NCBI GenBank assembly: GCA_003150395.1
Contig: QAMI01000039.1
Span: 8,742-72,741, forward strand
DNA length: 64,000 nucleotides
Reading direction: 5' to 3'
From: Candidatus Gastranaerophilales bacterium
GTDB taxonomy: Bacteria; Cyanobacteriota; Vampirovibrionia; Gastranaerophilales; Gastranaerophilaceae
Numbering within the stretch: the stretch's first letter is position 1; every line of letters starts with the position of its first letter. The position numbers were made by a program, and so were the translations under genes. The notes beneath the pieces are model-generated. The model was not told the DNA's origin. It saw only the letters and a program-made list of their open reading frames with translations, and did no database searches. This document shows positions 42,423 through 51,017 of this stretch, piece by piece.

Positions 42423-42914
42423 ATGCCTTTTAGATACCGACTGCAAAAAGTACTTGATTTCAGAATCAGAAAAAAAGAAGAACAGCTTATGGTTGTTCAA
42501 AAGGCTCAGCAAGAAGTATTTATTGCAGAAGAAAATATCCGGAAAAATAACGAAGAAATCCGTCAAACGCAGATAAATATGCGTCAGGCTGACCCGATGA
42601 TGTATGAGACCTACGACAATTATCTTATATTCCTTTGGGACAAGGCGGAAAAGCTTGAACAGATTCGCGCGGAAGCTCAAAAAGTTCTGGATATGGAGAA
42701 AGCAAAACTCGTGAAACTGGAGCAGGCTGTCAAGGTTTTGGAAAAACATAAAGAGAAGAACCGCGAGGCCTATCTGGAGGAAGAGAAAAAAGCAGAATTA
42801 AAACAATTTTCAGAACTCGGAGTTCAGAGATTCTTCAACCAATCTAAAGAACGGCAGGAAGAAGAAGACCGGGAAATTTTAAAACAGTTGGAACAACTGG
42901 AGGAAGGTTTATAA
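42423..42914 (+). CDS. fliJ: Flagellar export chaperone FliJ
   Basis: 163 residues, almost wholly charged coiled coil, starting PFRYRLQKVLDFRIRKKEEQ, the typical FliJ opening, with no other domain. FliJ binds the flagellar export ATPase FliI and helps deliver substrates to the export gate. Size and position, directly before a FliK-like gene and a hook protein gene, support the call. The ATPase gene fliI is not in the window. One base separates it from the next gene. Confidence 0.85.
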   Translation: MPFRYRLQKVLDFRIRKKEEQLMVVQKAQQEVFIAEENIRKNNEEIRQTQINMRQADPMMYETYDNYLIFLWDKAEKLEQIRAEAQKVLDMEKAKLVKLEQAVKVLEKHKEKNREAYLEEEKKAELKQFSELGVQRFFNQSKERQEEEDREILKQLEQLEEGL

Positions 42915-42915
42915 A

Positions 42916-43866
42916 ATGAATATCGATACATCAAGCTTAACGCAAAATAACGAGATGGCAAATTATCTGGCCTCCTCCCAAACTTTTAGGACGAACACAG
43001 GTAATACTGCTTTTAAATCCCAGTTTAATTCTTTGTCCGAGGCGTCTGAGACAAAAACAACCGAGCCTTCTTCTGAAAAATCAGAAGCGAAAACTGAGAA
43101 AACCGATCAAACTAAATCAAAAGAAACCTCTTCTAAAGAAGAGGATACAAAAGTTTCTGAAAAAAAAGGTGAAAAGGCTGAAAAAACTGAACAAAAGCAA
43201 GAGAATACAGTAAAAGAGGAAAATAAAGAGCAGCCAGGCCAGCAAAATGCCAACCAACAAAACGGACACCAGCAACATCATGAAAACCAGCTTTTATCAG
43301 AGGAAATCGCACAGATGTTGAAAATTAATGCAGGCTCAAAATTAGGTCAAGTAAATTCTATTCAGAATATGACTTTTACCTCTGAAATAAGCAAAGATGT
43401 TTATACAGAAAAACCTGCATTAGATTACAGTACAATATCAATGAGCGATGATGATGCACAGTTTTTCGCAAATCTTGTGACAAAAACTGATATGTCAATG
43501 CAGAGTATTGCTTCTGAATTTCAAAAGTCACTTGATGTTTCAGATGTTCAAAATGTTCATAAAACAGCTAAAGTTTCAGCTGCCTTGATGGAAGCCTTAT
43601 CAGAATCAATGAAAACTAATAAAGCTTTCAGAATAGATTTTGATAAAGATGTTTCTGTTGTTATGAGAGTGGATAAAAACGGAAATCTTAATGCAAACTT
43701 TATTCCTGGAGACAAAGCTGTGGAGGCTTATTTGAGAAATAATATCTCTTATCTTAAACAGCGCTTTGACGAACAGGATTTGCCGTATAATGAATTAACC
43801 TACAGCAAACATCGTAACCAAGAGCAGAATGAAAAACGCAACAACAAGGAGAAAGACCATGAATGA
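42916..43866 (+). CDS. fliK: FliK-like flagellar hook-length control protein
   Basis: 316 residues. The N-terminal 120 residues are Lys/Glu/Thr/Gln-rich and disordered (SSEKSEAKTEKTDQTKSKET), and also include the segment NTAFKSQFNSL that matches the N-terminal signature of other proteins here. The C-terminal part VSVVMRVDKNGNLNANFIPG, then AVEAYLRNNISYLKQRFDEQ, follows the FliK C-terminal domain pattern (strand, strand, LRxxLxxLxxxLxxQ). FliK measures hook length and switches export specificity. Similarity is by pattern and position between fliJ and the hook gene. Its end overlaps the next start by eight bases. Confidence 0.7.
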   Translation: MNIDTSSLTQNNEMANYLASSQTFRTNTGNTAFKSQFNSLSEASETKTTEPSSEKSEAKTEKTDQTKSKETSSKEEDTKVSEKKGEKAEKTEQKQENTVKEENKEQPGQQNANQQNGHQQHHENQLLSEEIAQMLKINAGSKLGQVNSIQNMTFTSEISKDVYTEKPALDYSTISMSDDDAQFFANLVTKTDMSMQSIASEFQKSLDVSDVQNVHKTAKVSAALMEALSESMKTNKAFRIDFDKDVSVVMRVDKNGNLNANFIPGDKAVEAYLRNNISYLKQRFDEQDLPYNELTYSKHRNQEQNEKRNNKEKDHE

Positions 43867-44695
43867 TTCCTACACAACCGCGCTAAATACTCAGAAATCA
43901 ACGCAGAACTGGATGGATGTTATTGCGCATAACATGACAAATATTTACACGCCGGGTTTCAGAGAACAGCAGGTAAACTTCAAAACCTTTCTCGGCGGTG
44001 CAATAGCCGATGACTATGATAAAAAAACAGGGCAAGGAAAATCAACTCCCGGTACCTCAAATGATAACTTATTCCTTGAGGGTAAAGGTTTTTTTCTTAC
44101 AAAAACAGCAGAAGGCAAAAGTGTTTATACTCGTTTAGGCGAGTTCAAATTTGACGGTGAAGGTGTTTACAGAGCTAAAAATGGTAATACTGTTCAAGGT
44201 TATATTTTGAATGATAAGGGCGAGATTATGCAGGGGACAAAATCCGTATCTCAGGATTTGTATGAACAGACTGCTTTGAAAGGCGGTTCGCTTGATATTC
44301 CGACGACAAATATCAAAATGTGGATTGATCCTGCTAATGGCAAGTATTTGGGCAAGTATGATGATTATGAAATAAAAGAAGACGGAACAATTTATGGAAA
44401 AGCTGACGGCGGCAAAAGAACAGTTCCGCTTTATCGTGTGACAACCCGTAATTTCCATAATTCAGCAGCTTTGTATGAAATTAAGGAAGGCTATTTTATT
44501 GAAACGGAAGCCTCCGGAAAACCGCTTCTTGGTGTAGGTCAAATACGTTCAGGGCTTTTGGAAATGTCAAATGCTGACTTTAAAGGTAATATTTCGTATT
44601 TCCAGATGGCGAAACTTCAGATGGAAATTTCAAATAAACTTGTTTCTACAAATAAAGAGCTGTTAGAAGAAGCTTTGAGGCTTGTAGGAAGCTAA
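43859..44695 (+). CDS. Flagellar hook-basal body protein (FlgE/FlgF/FlgG family)
   Basis: 278 residues from ATG at 43859, preceded by AAGGAG; the earlier in-frame ATG at 43829 lies inside fliK and lacks a ribosome-binding site. The N-terminal rod motif (ALNTQKSTQNWMDVIAHNMT, NIYTPGFREQQVNF) and the C-terminal heptad region (SNADFKGNISYFQMAKLQME, ISNKLVSTNKELLEEALRLV) are those of axial flagellar proteins that form the rod or hook. It is short for FlgE and closest in size to FlgF/FlgG. The start overlaps the fliK stop, so translation is probably coupled. A bidirectional terminator follows. Confidence 0.87.
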   Translation: MNDSYTTALNTQKSTQNWMDVIAHNMTNIYTPGFREQQVNFKTFLGGAIADDYDKKTGQGKSTPGTSNDNLFLEGKGFFLTKTAEGKSVYTRLGEFKFDGEGVYRAKNGNTVQGYILNDKGEIMQGTKSVSQDLYEQTALKGGSLDIPTTNIKMWIDPANGKYLGKYDDYEIKEDGTIYGKADGGKRTVPLYRVTTRNFHNSAALYEIKEGYFIETEASGKPLLGVGQIRSGLLEMSNADFKGNISYFQMAKLQMEISNKLVSTNKELLEEALRLVGS

Positions 44696-44728
44696 TTTTC
44701 AATATACTATAAATTAAACTCCATTTTA

Positions 44729-44757
44729 CAAAGGAACTTTATTTCTAAGTTCCTTTT
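44729..44757. terminator. Bidirectional intrinsic terminator
   Basis: AAAGGAACTT and AAGTTCCTTT with loop TATTTCT, between the flagellar cluster and the convergent TOPRIM gene. Confidence 0.88.
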
Positions 44758-44760
44758 GCT

Positions 44761-45798
44761 TTATTTATATGTTTTTAACGGAGTTTGCTGGATTTGTTCA
44801 AGGATTTTAATGATTTCTTCTGATAAATCCTCTTTCCCTGAAATATTAATTTTTACAAGATTAGCAAACTCTGATTTTTTAAACTCATGAAGCCCTCTAT
44901 GCTTGAAAATCTCTTCTAGCTTTTTAACTGTCGGAAGGTTTTCCTCCAAAATGTTTAAATCCACAAGAGAAATATTTTCAAAAGCATAATTTAAGGTTCT
45001 TTCAAGTAAATTTCGCGTCAGCAAATCCTCAAACTCTCCGCAATTCAATATGTAAACTCTGTCACAAGAACGCAATTTTAAATTAATTAAATCAAGATTT
45101 TCTGAAGCATCCTTATCCAAAAGCACAAATATCGGCAATTTCAGTATCTCTGACAATTGGTAATATGTTTTTACAACCTGATTTTTACCGCCTGCTGAAA
45201 TTATATGAATACCTTTTTTCTCAAAATCTTCTCCATAAATCCGCGCAAATTCAGGCAGCAGTGTTTCTTCAGTTATTCCTTCACAGATAATAACTTTTTC
45301 CAGTGGAAAATGAAGTGACTTTTTTTCACGTAATGAAATTATTTCACTGGATGAGGTTAATTCTTTTAGCCATAGTAGATTTTTAACTTCATTTTCTGAT
45401 AAAAGTGTTAAAAACCCTTTGTAATTAATTCTATTTTTAAGTAATTGCTCTGTTTCAGGGCTTATTATGAAAACAGATTTTTCATAATCATAAAGTTTTT
45501 GATTTATAAGTAAATCCCCGTCAGACTTGATATTAAGAGTTTCCAAAGAGAAATTAATGATTTTTTCTGCCAATTCCTTTAAAATCGAATAATCAAGTTC
45601 ATCAAGTTCTAATTTTTTGAATTTTGGGGCAATCAGATTGTTTGTGAGAATATCTTTAAAAACCCTTAAATACTTGGTTTCTGTATTTTTAAACCTGGTG
45701 AGTCTGTCAATTGAAATTTTAAGCTGCTCTATTGTTAGCGGTTTTATTTTAATCTTTTCCAATATTTCCTCATTGTTACATTTGTTAACTTTTTTCAT
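44761..45798 (-). CDS. TOPRIM-domain protein, OLD-nuclease-like without ATPase
   Basis: 345 residues. The N-terminal half (about 1-165) is helical and unrecognised. The C-terminal half holds a TOPRIM fold: EKVIICEGITEETLLPEFAR with the catalytic Glu, LPIFVLLDKDASENL with the DxD metal pair and GEFEDLLTRNLLERTL after it. This arrangement is that of the TOPRIM part of OLD-family nucleases, but the ABC ATPase normally fused before it is absent. It may be a stand-alone nuclease or partner of another protein; no defence genes are adjacent. It is convergent with the flagellar cluster. Function uncertain. Confidence 0.72.
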   Translation of the reverse strand: MKKVNKCNNEEILEKIKIKPLTIEQLKISIDRLTRFKNTETKYLRVFKDILTNNLIAPKFKKLELDELDYSILKELAEKIINFSLETLNIKSDGDLLINQKLYDYEKSVFIISPETEQLLKNRINYKGFLTLLSENEVKNLLWLKELTSSSEIISLREKKSLHFPLEKVIICEGITEETLLPEFARIYGEDFEKKGIHIISAGGKNQVVKTYYQLSEILKLPIFVLLDKDASENLDLINLKLRSCDRVYILNCGEFEDLLTRNLLERTLNYAFENISLVDLNILEENLPTVKKLEEIFKHRGLHEFKKSEFANLVKINISGKEDLSEEIIKILEQIQQTPLKTYK

Positions 45799-45857
45799 TA
45801 TCCACTGGCAATTTTTTTGAGTTATTGTTGTTTATATAAATAAGTGGAGTGAAAATA

Positions 45858-47288
45858 GTGTATTCAGTAGGTGTAAATTCTCGACAATATAATTATAACA
45901 CAACCGAACGTGTTAAGACTTCTGCTGTGAAAAAAACTTCCTCACAGCCGGAAATTGTTACAAGTTCTTATGTCTCAAATCCTATAATTAATACAATTCC
46001 GTTTAATCCTTCCTTTACAGCTTCTGCTCTTCGAACCAGAATGAACAGCCAGGAGGAAAAAAATAAATATAATACAATTCTTTCAGCCCTTGATAAAAAC
46101 TCTAAAAAACAGATGAAAGAACTGTTAAAATCAGGAATTCTGCTCAATTCGAATTCTAATGACAAGTCAACCGTGCTCGATAACTTATATAAAATAGCAA
46201 CAAAAGAACGCGCAACCGGACTTCCAAAAGAGATTATTCTTAAAGATACAATAACTACGCTTGCAGATCCGCATGTTATAACGCAGCAGTTTGGTGATAT
46301 ACCTAAAGAAATGAAAAGTGAATTAATTGATACATACATGTCTGATCATAAAATGGACAAGGATAAGTTAATTCCGCGAAAGCTTGCACAACTTGATATT
46401 GATGTTGAACATTCAGGCACATGCGTTGCTTCAAGTATTGAGTTTAATCTTGCCAAGAAAATGCCTGCAGAATTTGCAAGATTTGTTGAAGGCATAACAT
46501 CCCCGCGGATGGCAGTTGATAAAACAATTCAGCTTAAAAATCTGACTGATAACACTCTCGATTCAATCTGGCTTTTAAATGCTTTTGAAGTTCCTTATAA
46601 AATGGATGATTTTAATCAAGCACATTTAACCTTTGCTCCAGACAAGAATGCCTATATCAGAGCAAAAATCCAGGTTGCAAATCGTGATGGGAATGAACGT
46701 TCTGTGGTGGATGCTTTAATGCAGGGAACTTTAATGCAAATTGGTTCTCAACAGACATATGATTCTTTGAGCGACAAACGCAAAGGGAAGTTCAACCAAA
46801 ATGACAAAGGCTTGATTGAATTTGAAAAAACCTTCACAGAGTCAGTCGTCGAAGATAAAAACAAGATTTCAGTAACTTACCAAACCGTAGACGACAATGC
46901 AAGATTAATTGGTTATGAAACAGATTTCGATACAATGAAACGCCAGATTTCAGATGCATTGAAGCTTGGTGAAAACGTTATTATCGGATATACACAAATT
47001 AATCCTGACAACGAAATTATAAACGGTCATGAAATAACAATAATCGGTGAAAAATATGATAAAAATGGAAAATTAATTTATATTTGTAATGACACTGATG
47101 ATGACATACCTAACGCAGTTGAATACAGCGCTGAATATTTACTTCCTAAAATTCACCATGCAGGCCTGCCGCAGGAGGTTGTGAAAGATGATGTAAAACT
47201 TGTAGAAAACTGGGTTGAAGGTTTTAACAGCTTCAATCAAATGAGAAAAAAAGCTGCTGATAAGCAAGTAGAAAAGAATGCTGCTTAA
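45858..47288 (+). CDS. Putative papain-like cysteine-protease-fold protein
   Basis: 477 residues from GTG at 45858, with GGAG eight bases before; the in-frame GTG at 45849 is too close to it. The N-terminal 60 residues are polar and end NPSFTASALRTR. The middle and end show a possible papain-like triad: EHSGTCVASSIEFNLAKK (Cys189, as in the GxCWA motif), INGHEITIIGEKYDKNG (His391) and YICNDTDDD (Asn411). Order, spacing and context fit C1/C39-like folds, but no named family was recognised. There is no signal peptide. It could be a peptidase or an inactive relative. The 5'-nucleotidase gene follows in the same direction after 79 bases. Confidence 0.65.
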   Translation: MYSVGVNSRQYNYNTTERVKTSAVKKTSSQPEIVTSSYVSNPIINTIPFNPSFTASALRTRMNSQEEKNKYNTILSALDKNSKKQMKELLKSGILLNSNSNDKSTVLDNLYKIATKERATGLPKEIILKDTITTLADPHVITQQFGDIPKEMKSELIDTYMSDHKMDKDKLIPRKLAQLDIDVEHSGTCVASSIEFNLAKKMPAEFARFVEGITSPRMAVDKTIQLKNLTDNTLDSIWLLNAFEVPYKMDDFNQAHLTFAPDKNAYIRAKIQVANRDGNERSVVDALMQGTLMQIGSQQTYDSLSDKRKGKFNQNDKGLIEFEKTFTESVVEDKNKISVTYQTVDDNARLIGYETDFDTMKRQISDALKLGENVIIGYTQINPDNEIINGHEITIIGEKYDKNGKLIYICNDTDDDIPNAVEYSAEYLLPKIHHAGLPQEVVKDDVKLVENWVEGFNSFNQMRKKAADKQVEKNAA

Positions 47289-47367
47289 AGCTTTGTAACA
47301 AAAATTTTAAATAAAAGCAATTTTTATTTTGACAGACGTTTAAGGTATTAGAAAACAGGTTAGTGAA

Positions 47368-48933
47368 ATGAATAATTACAACATATATCCCAAAACAAAT
47401 ATATTAAATCAGTATTTGTCAAAATCTCAGCAAATGCCTCAATCGGATTCCGACAAAAAGAAACCTGCTCCGCTAAAGACAAGCATTTTTTATGTAAATG
47501 ATGTCCACGGAAAAATGACTAACATGGAGCGTATTAAAACAGTTTCTGATATATTTGACAAAAGCAAAAAAAACGAAAACACCGCAAAATTAAAACTCGC
47601 CTCAGGTGATATTATTCTAGGTGCAAACTTTATCTCAAATATGGTTGCAAATAAATTTTTAAATTGGATCGGCGTCACTGCAAATGCTCTCGGAAACCAT
47701 GAGCTTGACGTTGTTCCAAGCAAACTTGCTGAATTAATGAAACAAGCGGATTACAAATTGCTTGCTATTAATGCTTCAGTTGATCCCCAAAGTCCAATGG
47801 CCGGACGCATAGGGAAATCTATTATAGAAGAACATGACGGACAAAAATTCGGAATTATAGGTATTGCTCCTTCAGATATGGCTGAAAGGGTTAAACTTAA
47901 TGATTCAGTTAAAGATATAAAAATTGATGACTTTGAGACTACGTTAAAAAAAGTTCAGGAGGAAGTGAATAATCTTCGCTCTCAAGGCATAAATAAAATA
48001 ATCCTTCTTTCTCATAGCGGCTTAAAGCATGATAAGCGTTTGGCTCAAGAAACCGAAGGTGTAGACATAATTCTTGGCGGTCATTCTCATGATATGGTTA
48101 AAGAAGTAAAAGACGGCGAAAATCTTTTAATGTCAAAATCCGGTGAACCTGTAGTTATTACGCAGGCCGGAAAAGATGGCGAAAATGTAGGGGTTTTAAA
48201 TGTTGAATGGACTGATGATGGCGTTTTGACAAAAGTTCAAAATAATGTGATTAATACAAGAATGTTTAATCGTACGCTTCCCTCAAGAACCGCCGTTGAA
48301 GAAATAATCGGCAAACCGCAAATCCTCGGAAATGTTTCTTATGCAGACAAAGAACCTTCAAACAGGCTTATTGCAAACAATCCTCATGGGGATTTAATTG
48401 TTGATGCTATGCGAAGTGAACTTGGTACGGATATTGCAATTCTTAATGCAGGAAACATTCGCGGACACTTTGACGTAGGTAAAATTGATTCAAGATTGGT
48501 TAACGACGTGACTCCTTTTGAAGATAAAATGATGATTGGCAATTTATCTGAAGTTGATATTGTTAACGCAATCAAGGTGGGTGCTAAATCTCTTACTACA
48601 CACAATTCAAAACCTGGTATTCTATTAATTTCAGGCATGAACTATACTCTTAATGACAAAGGTGAACTGCTTTCTTTAGAATATGTTGACAAGAATGGTA
48701 ATAAACAGCCGATAGATATAAATAATCCAAATCCTAACCGAAAATTTAGTTGTGCTATGGATGACTTCTTTGCAACAGGCGGTGATAATTACCTTCCTAC
48801 AAATGAAAAGCCGGATTTTGTTGTTAAAAAATTCAACTTAGATAAAAACAAACTGGCATGCGATTATATTAAAAAATTTGATAAGCCAATAGAAATTAGA
48901 GATGATCAGCGTGTTAAAATTGTTAAATCCTAA
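47368..48933 (+). CDS. 5'-nucleotidase / 2',3'-cyclic phosphodiesterase family metallophosphoesterase
   Basis: 521 residues. Metal-binding motifs of the calcineurin-like domain are complete: IFYVNDVHGKM, LASGDIILG, ANALGNHELD, ILLSHSGLKHD and DIILGGHSHD. The C-terminal nucleotide-binding domain has AILNAGNIRGHFDVGKI and DDFFATGGDNYLP. UshA-type enzymes are exported, but here the first 35 residues (MNNYNIYPKTNILNQYLSKS) are polar with no signal peptide, so either it is cytoplasmic or leaves by another route. Likely substrate: nucleotides or nucleotide sugars. It overlaps the stop of the convergent sigma gene by four bases. Confidence 0.88.
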   Translation: MNNYNIYPKTNILNQYLSKSQQMPQSDSDKKKPAPLKTSIFYVNDVHGKMTNMERIKTVSDIFDKSKKNENTAKLKLASGDIILGANFISNMVANKFLNWIGVTANALGNHELDVVPSKLAELMKQADYKLLAINASVDPQSPMAGRIGKSIIEEHDGQKFGIIGIAPSDMAERVKLNDSVKDIKIDDFETTLKKVQEEVNNLRSQGINKIILLSHSGLKHDKRLAQETEGVDIILGGHSHDMVKEVKDGENLLMSKSGEPVVITQAGKDGENVGVLNVEWTDDGVLTKVQNNVINTRMFNRTLPSRTAVEEIIGKPQILGNVSYADKEPSNRLIANNPHGDLIVDAMRSELGTDIAILNAGNIRGHFDVGKIDSRLVNDVTPFEDKMMIGNLSEVDIVNAIKVGAKSLTTHNSKPGILLISGMNYTLNDKGELLSLEYVDKNGNKQPIDINNPNPNRKFSCAMDDFFATGGDNYLPTNEKPDFVVKKFNLDKNKLACDYIKKFDKPIEIRDDQRVKIVKS

Positions 48934-49592
48934 TAATCGTATTGTTCTCGTGAGTTCAGGTATTCTTTGACAAAGTTAAGCGAGGACTGCACAATACGGG
49001 TTACGCGTGAAGGGGAAAGCCCGATTTGCGTTGCAATGTCTTTTACCTGCATGTTCCTGTAAAATCTGTATTCAACAACAGTTCTTTCTTTTGGCGGAAG
49101 CTTTGAAATCGCAGCGCGAATCATTCTGCCCATTTCAGTAATTTCAGCCTGTTCATCAGGTGTTGCATGATTATCTTTCAAAAAGTCAAAAGGCGAATCA
49201 TTGTCGCTTGCCGCTGCCGCAAGCCCATCGATAGACAAAACGGTTTCGTAAATTGTTTCACGAACTTTTGCCTTTTGCATATCCATTCCTTCAACTTCTT
49301 CTTCCGGATCAACCTCGTCATCTGCTTTATGTTTTAGAGAGTACCATTTGTAACGTATTCTTAATTCATTTCTGATTGCCCATCTTACTGCAGTAGCGAC
49401 ATAAGCAGAATTATATCTTTCAAGTTGTTCAGGGGTTTTGTTTTTTATAAGAGCCTGAATTGCAATAATCCCGATTGATAAAAGTTCTTCATACTCAACC
49501 ATATGAGTAGGAATTCTTCTGTGCTCAACCTTTGCCACCTTCTTTACTATATCAATATATTCTTGTAATTTATTTTTTTCTTGCATAATCAT
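48930..49592 (-). CDS. Sigma-70-family factor, flagellar (FliA-like)
   Basis: 220 residues. Region 2 (VEYEELLSIGIIAIQALIKN, NSAYVATAVRWAIRNELRIR), a short linker, and region 4 (LPPKERTVVEYRFYRNMQVK, DIATQIGLSPSRVTRIVQSS). No region 1. It starts two bases after the flhB stop on the same strand, so it is in the flagellar operon, and a role like FliA (sigma-28) in late flagellar transcription is inferred from place. A dedicated factor of another group is possible. ATG codons at 49592 and six bases on are both possible starts. Confidence 0.82.
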   Translation of the reverse strand: MIMQEKNKLQEYIDIVKKVAKVEHRRIPTHMVEYEELLSIGIIAIQALIKNKTPEQLERYNSAYVATAVRWAIRNELRIRYKWYSLKHKADDEVDPEEEVEGMDMQKAKVRETIYETVLSIDGLAAAASDNDSPFDFLKDNHATPDEQAEITEMGRMIRAAISKLPPKERTVVEYRFYRNMQVKDIATQIGLSPSRVTRIVQSSLNFVKEYLNSREQYDY

Positions 49593-49594
49593 GA

Positions 49595-50692
49595 TTATTT
49601 TTTATTATTAGGCTCTTTAGTTATTCTACTCTGATTTCTGTTATTTTTCAAGTTGTAAACAAAAAGTAAAATTTCAGCGATTGCTTTGTAAAGTTCCGGC
49701 GGAATTTGATGGTTTAAATCTACCATTTTAAACAGTGCTCTTGCGACCGGTGCGTTTTCAATAACGGGGATATTATGCTCTCGCGCAATATTAATAATCT
49801 TTTTGGCGATAAGCTCTGTGCCTTTTGCAATCAGCATGGGTGAATCCATTTCTTCTGCCTTGTACTTAAGCGCACATGCAATATGTGTCGGATTTGTGAC
49901 GACAAAATCCGCATCCGGTACTGCATCCATCATACCTCTTTGAAGCATTTGCATACGGCGCTGGCGTAGTGCAGCTTTTACATTAGGGTCGCCTTCTGTG
50001 TTTTTATATTCGTCTTTAATTTCTTTGAAAGACATTTTTTGGTCTTTTAAAAACTTCCATTTTGTGACGCCGTAATCCGCAGCTGCAATTACAAGAAAGG
50101 CAATGCAGGCTTTGAAAATAAATTCAGTAATAAGCTTTCCGAATTCAATCATGACCGCGAAATTGTTGTCAATTGCCGCAAGCATAAGAATATTTTCTAT
50201 ATGCGCCATATAAACTGTCCAGCCGATATAACCCAAAAGCACAACTTTTACGATATTTTTAAAAAGTTCAAACAGGGTTTTAATGGACATGATGTTTTTG
50301 AAATATTTTGTCGGATTAAGTTTATCGAGTTTAGGCGCCAGTGGTGCTGTTGCAACAAGCGGCCCCACCTGAATGAAATCTGCTAGAATTGCAACCAGCC
50401 AAGCCAAAAACAAAATTGGTCCTATAATTAAAATGGCAGTTTTTACAGTTACACTAAAAACGTATGTTAATCCAATTTTTTCGACATGTGCATTTGGAAT
50501 CTGTTCATATAAAAGTGTAAATAATTGTGCAATCTGACCCCATATAAAGGGTGCTAAGCCCACAATTGCGGTGAATAAAATAAGTAAAGAAATCGCAGTT
50601 GAAAAATCTTTTGATTTTACAACCTGCCCCTCTTTGCGTGCTTGTTCAAGCTTTCGAGGCGTCGCATCAAACTGTTTATCTTCATCACCCAT
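49595..50692 (-). CDS. flhB: Flagellar export-gate protein FlhB
   Basis: Inner-membrane component of the flagellar type III export apparatus that switches substrate class. 365 residues: QFDATPRKLEQARKEGQVVK at the start, four membrane helices, then the cytosolic domain with the self-cleaving NPTH motif (Asn267 in VVTNPTHIACALKY) and PVIENAPVARALFKMVDLNH. Full length. The sequence is of the flagellar rather than injectisome type given its company. The sigma factor gene follows with two bases between. No clear ribosome-binding site strength can be judged, but AGGAAG lies just before the ATG. Confidence 0.95.
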   Translation of the reverse strand: MGDEDKQFDATPRKLEQARKEGQVVKSKDFSTAISLLILFTAIVGLAPFIWGQIAQLFTLLYEQIPNAHVEKIGLTYVFSVTVKTAILIIGPILFLAWLVAILADFIQVGPLVATAPLAPKLDKLNPTKYFKNIMSIKTLFELFKNIVKVVLLGYIGWTVYMAHIENILMLAAIDNNFAVMIEFGKLITEFIFKACIAFLVIAAADYGVTKWKFLKDQKMSFKEIKDEYKNTEGDPNVKAALRQRRMQMLQRGMMDAVPDADFVVTNPTHIACALKYKAEEMDSPMLIAKGTELIAKKIINIAREHNIPVIENAPVARALFKMVDLNHQIPPELYKAIAEILLFVYNLKNNRNQSRITKEPNNKK

Positions 50693-50781
50693 ACTTCTTC
50701 CTTATCTTACTAAATATTATAGCATGGTCAAGATAGTTATAATGGTACTGACACATAATATAGTTAAAATTTAGTAATTTT

Positions 50782-50858
50782 TAGCGGAGCGAAGGAGCTC
50801 TTGGCGCCGTTCCCTTTTGGATTGATGGGATTCTTCGGCTAAAGCCTCACAATGACAG
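50782..50858. repeat. Intergenic repeat element (GATTCTTCGGCT...AATGACAG type)
   Basis: A GC-richer island in AT-rich non-coding DNA. Its core GATTCTTCGGCTAAAGCCTC-ACAATGACAG (50829-50858) aligns with 62927-62954, sharing GATTyTTCG and TCAsAATGACAs. Such short intergenic repeats are scattered through many bacterial genomes. It contains no gene. Confidence 0.5.
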
Positions 50859-50903
50859 TTATTTAATAGTTTTTGTGTTAACTTGTATATAATCCCATTA
50901 TAA

Positions 50904-50932
50904 TTGCTTATACATTAAAAATTTGGTATAAT
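50904..50932 (+). promoter_or_regulatory. Promoter for the poly-G pseudopilin at 50967
   Basis: TTGCTT at 50904-50909, 17-base spacer, TATAAT at 50927-50932 with the extended -10 TGG before it. Transcription would begin near 50939, 28 bases before an ATG with AGGAGG ahead of it. The expression signals are thus complete, only the frame is broken. Confidence 0.72.
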
Positions 50933-50966
50933 ATAAATGAAAAGATCTATAGGAGGATTAAATAAT

Positions 50967-51017
50967 ATGAAAAGTCAAGCTATGATTGAGTTTCAGGGGG
51001 GGGGGGGCTGCCGATAA
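50967..51017 (+). other. Out-of-frame leader ORF running through the poly-G run
   Basis: ATG at 50967 follows AGGAGG by ten bases. The frame encodes MKSQAMIEFQ, glycines from the G-run, a Cys-Arg pair and stops at TAA 51015. The pseudopilin lies in the +1 frame. Eleven (or 14) G in place of 12 would give a 22-residue leader ending TVLQG directly before FTLAEV. Confidence 0.75.

Noticed and set aside
28673..51007. Poly-G runs as pure sequencing or assembly error
   Set aside because: Cannot be excluded from the sequence alone, but the three runs sit in the same position of three pilin genes, have different lengths, and need opposite corrections (11, 12, 11). The runs themselves are real whatever their exact length.
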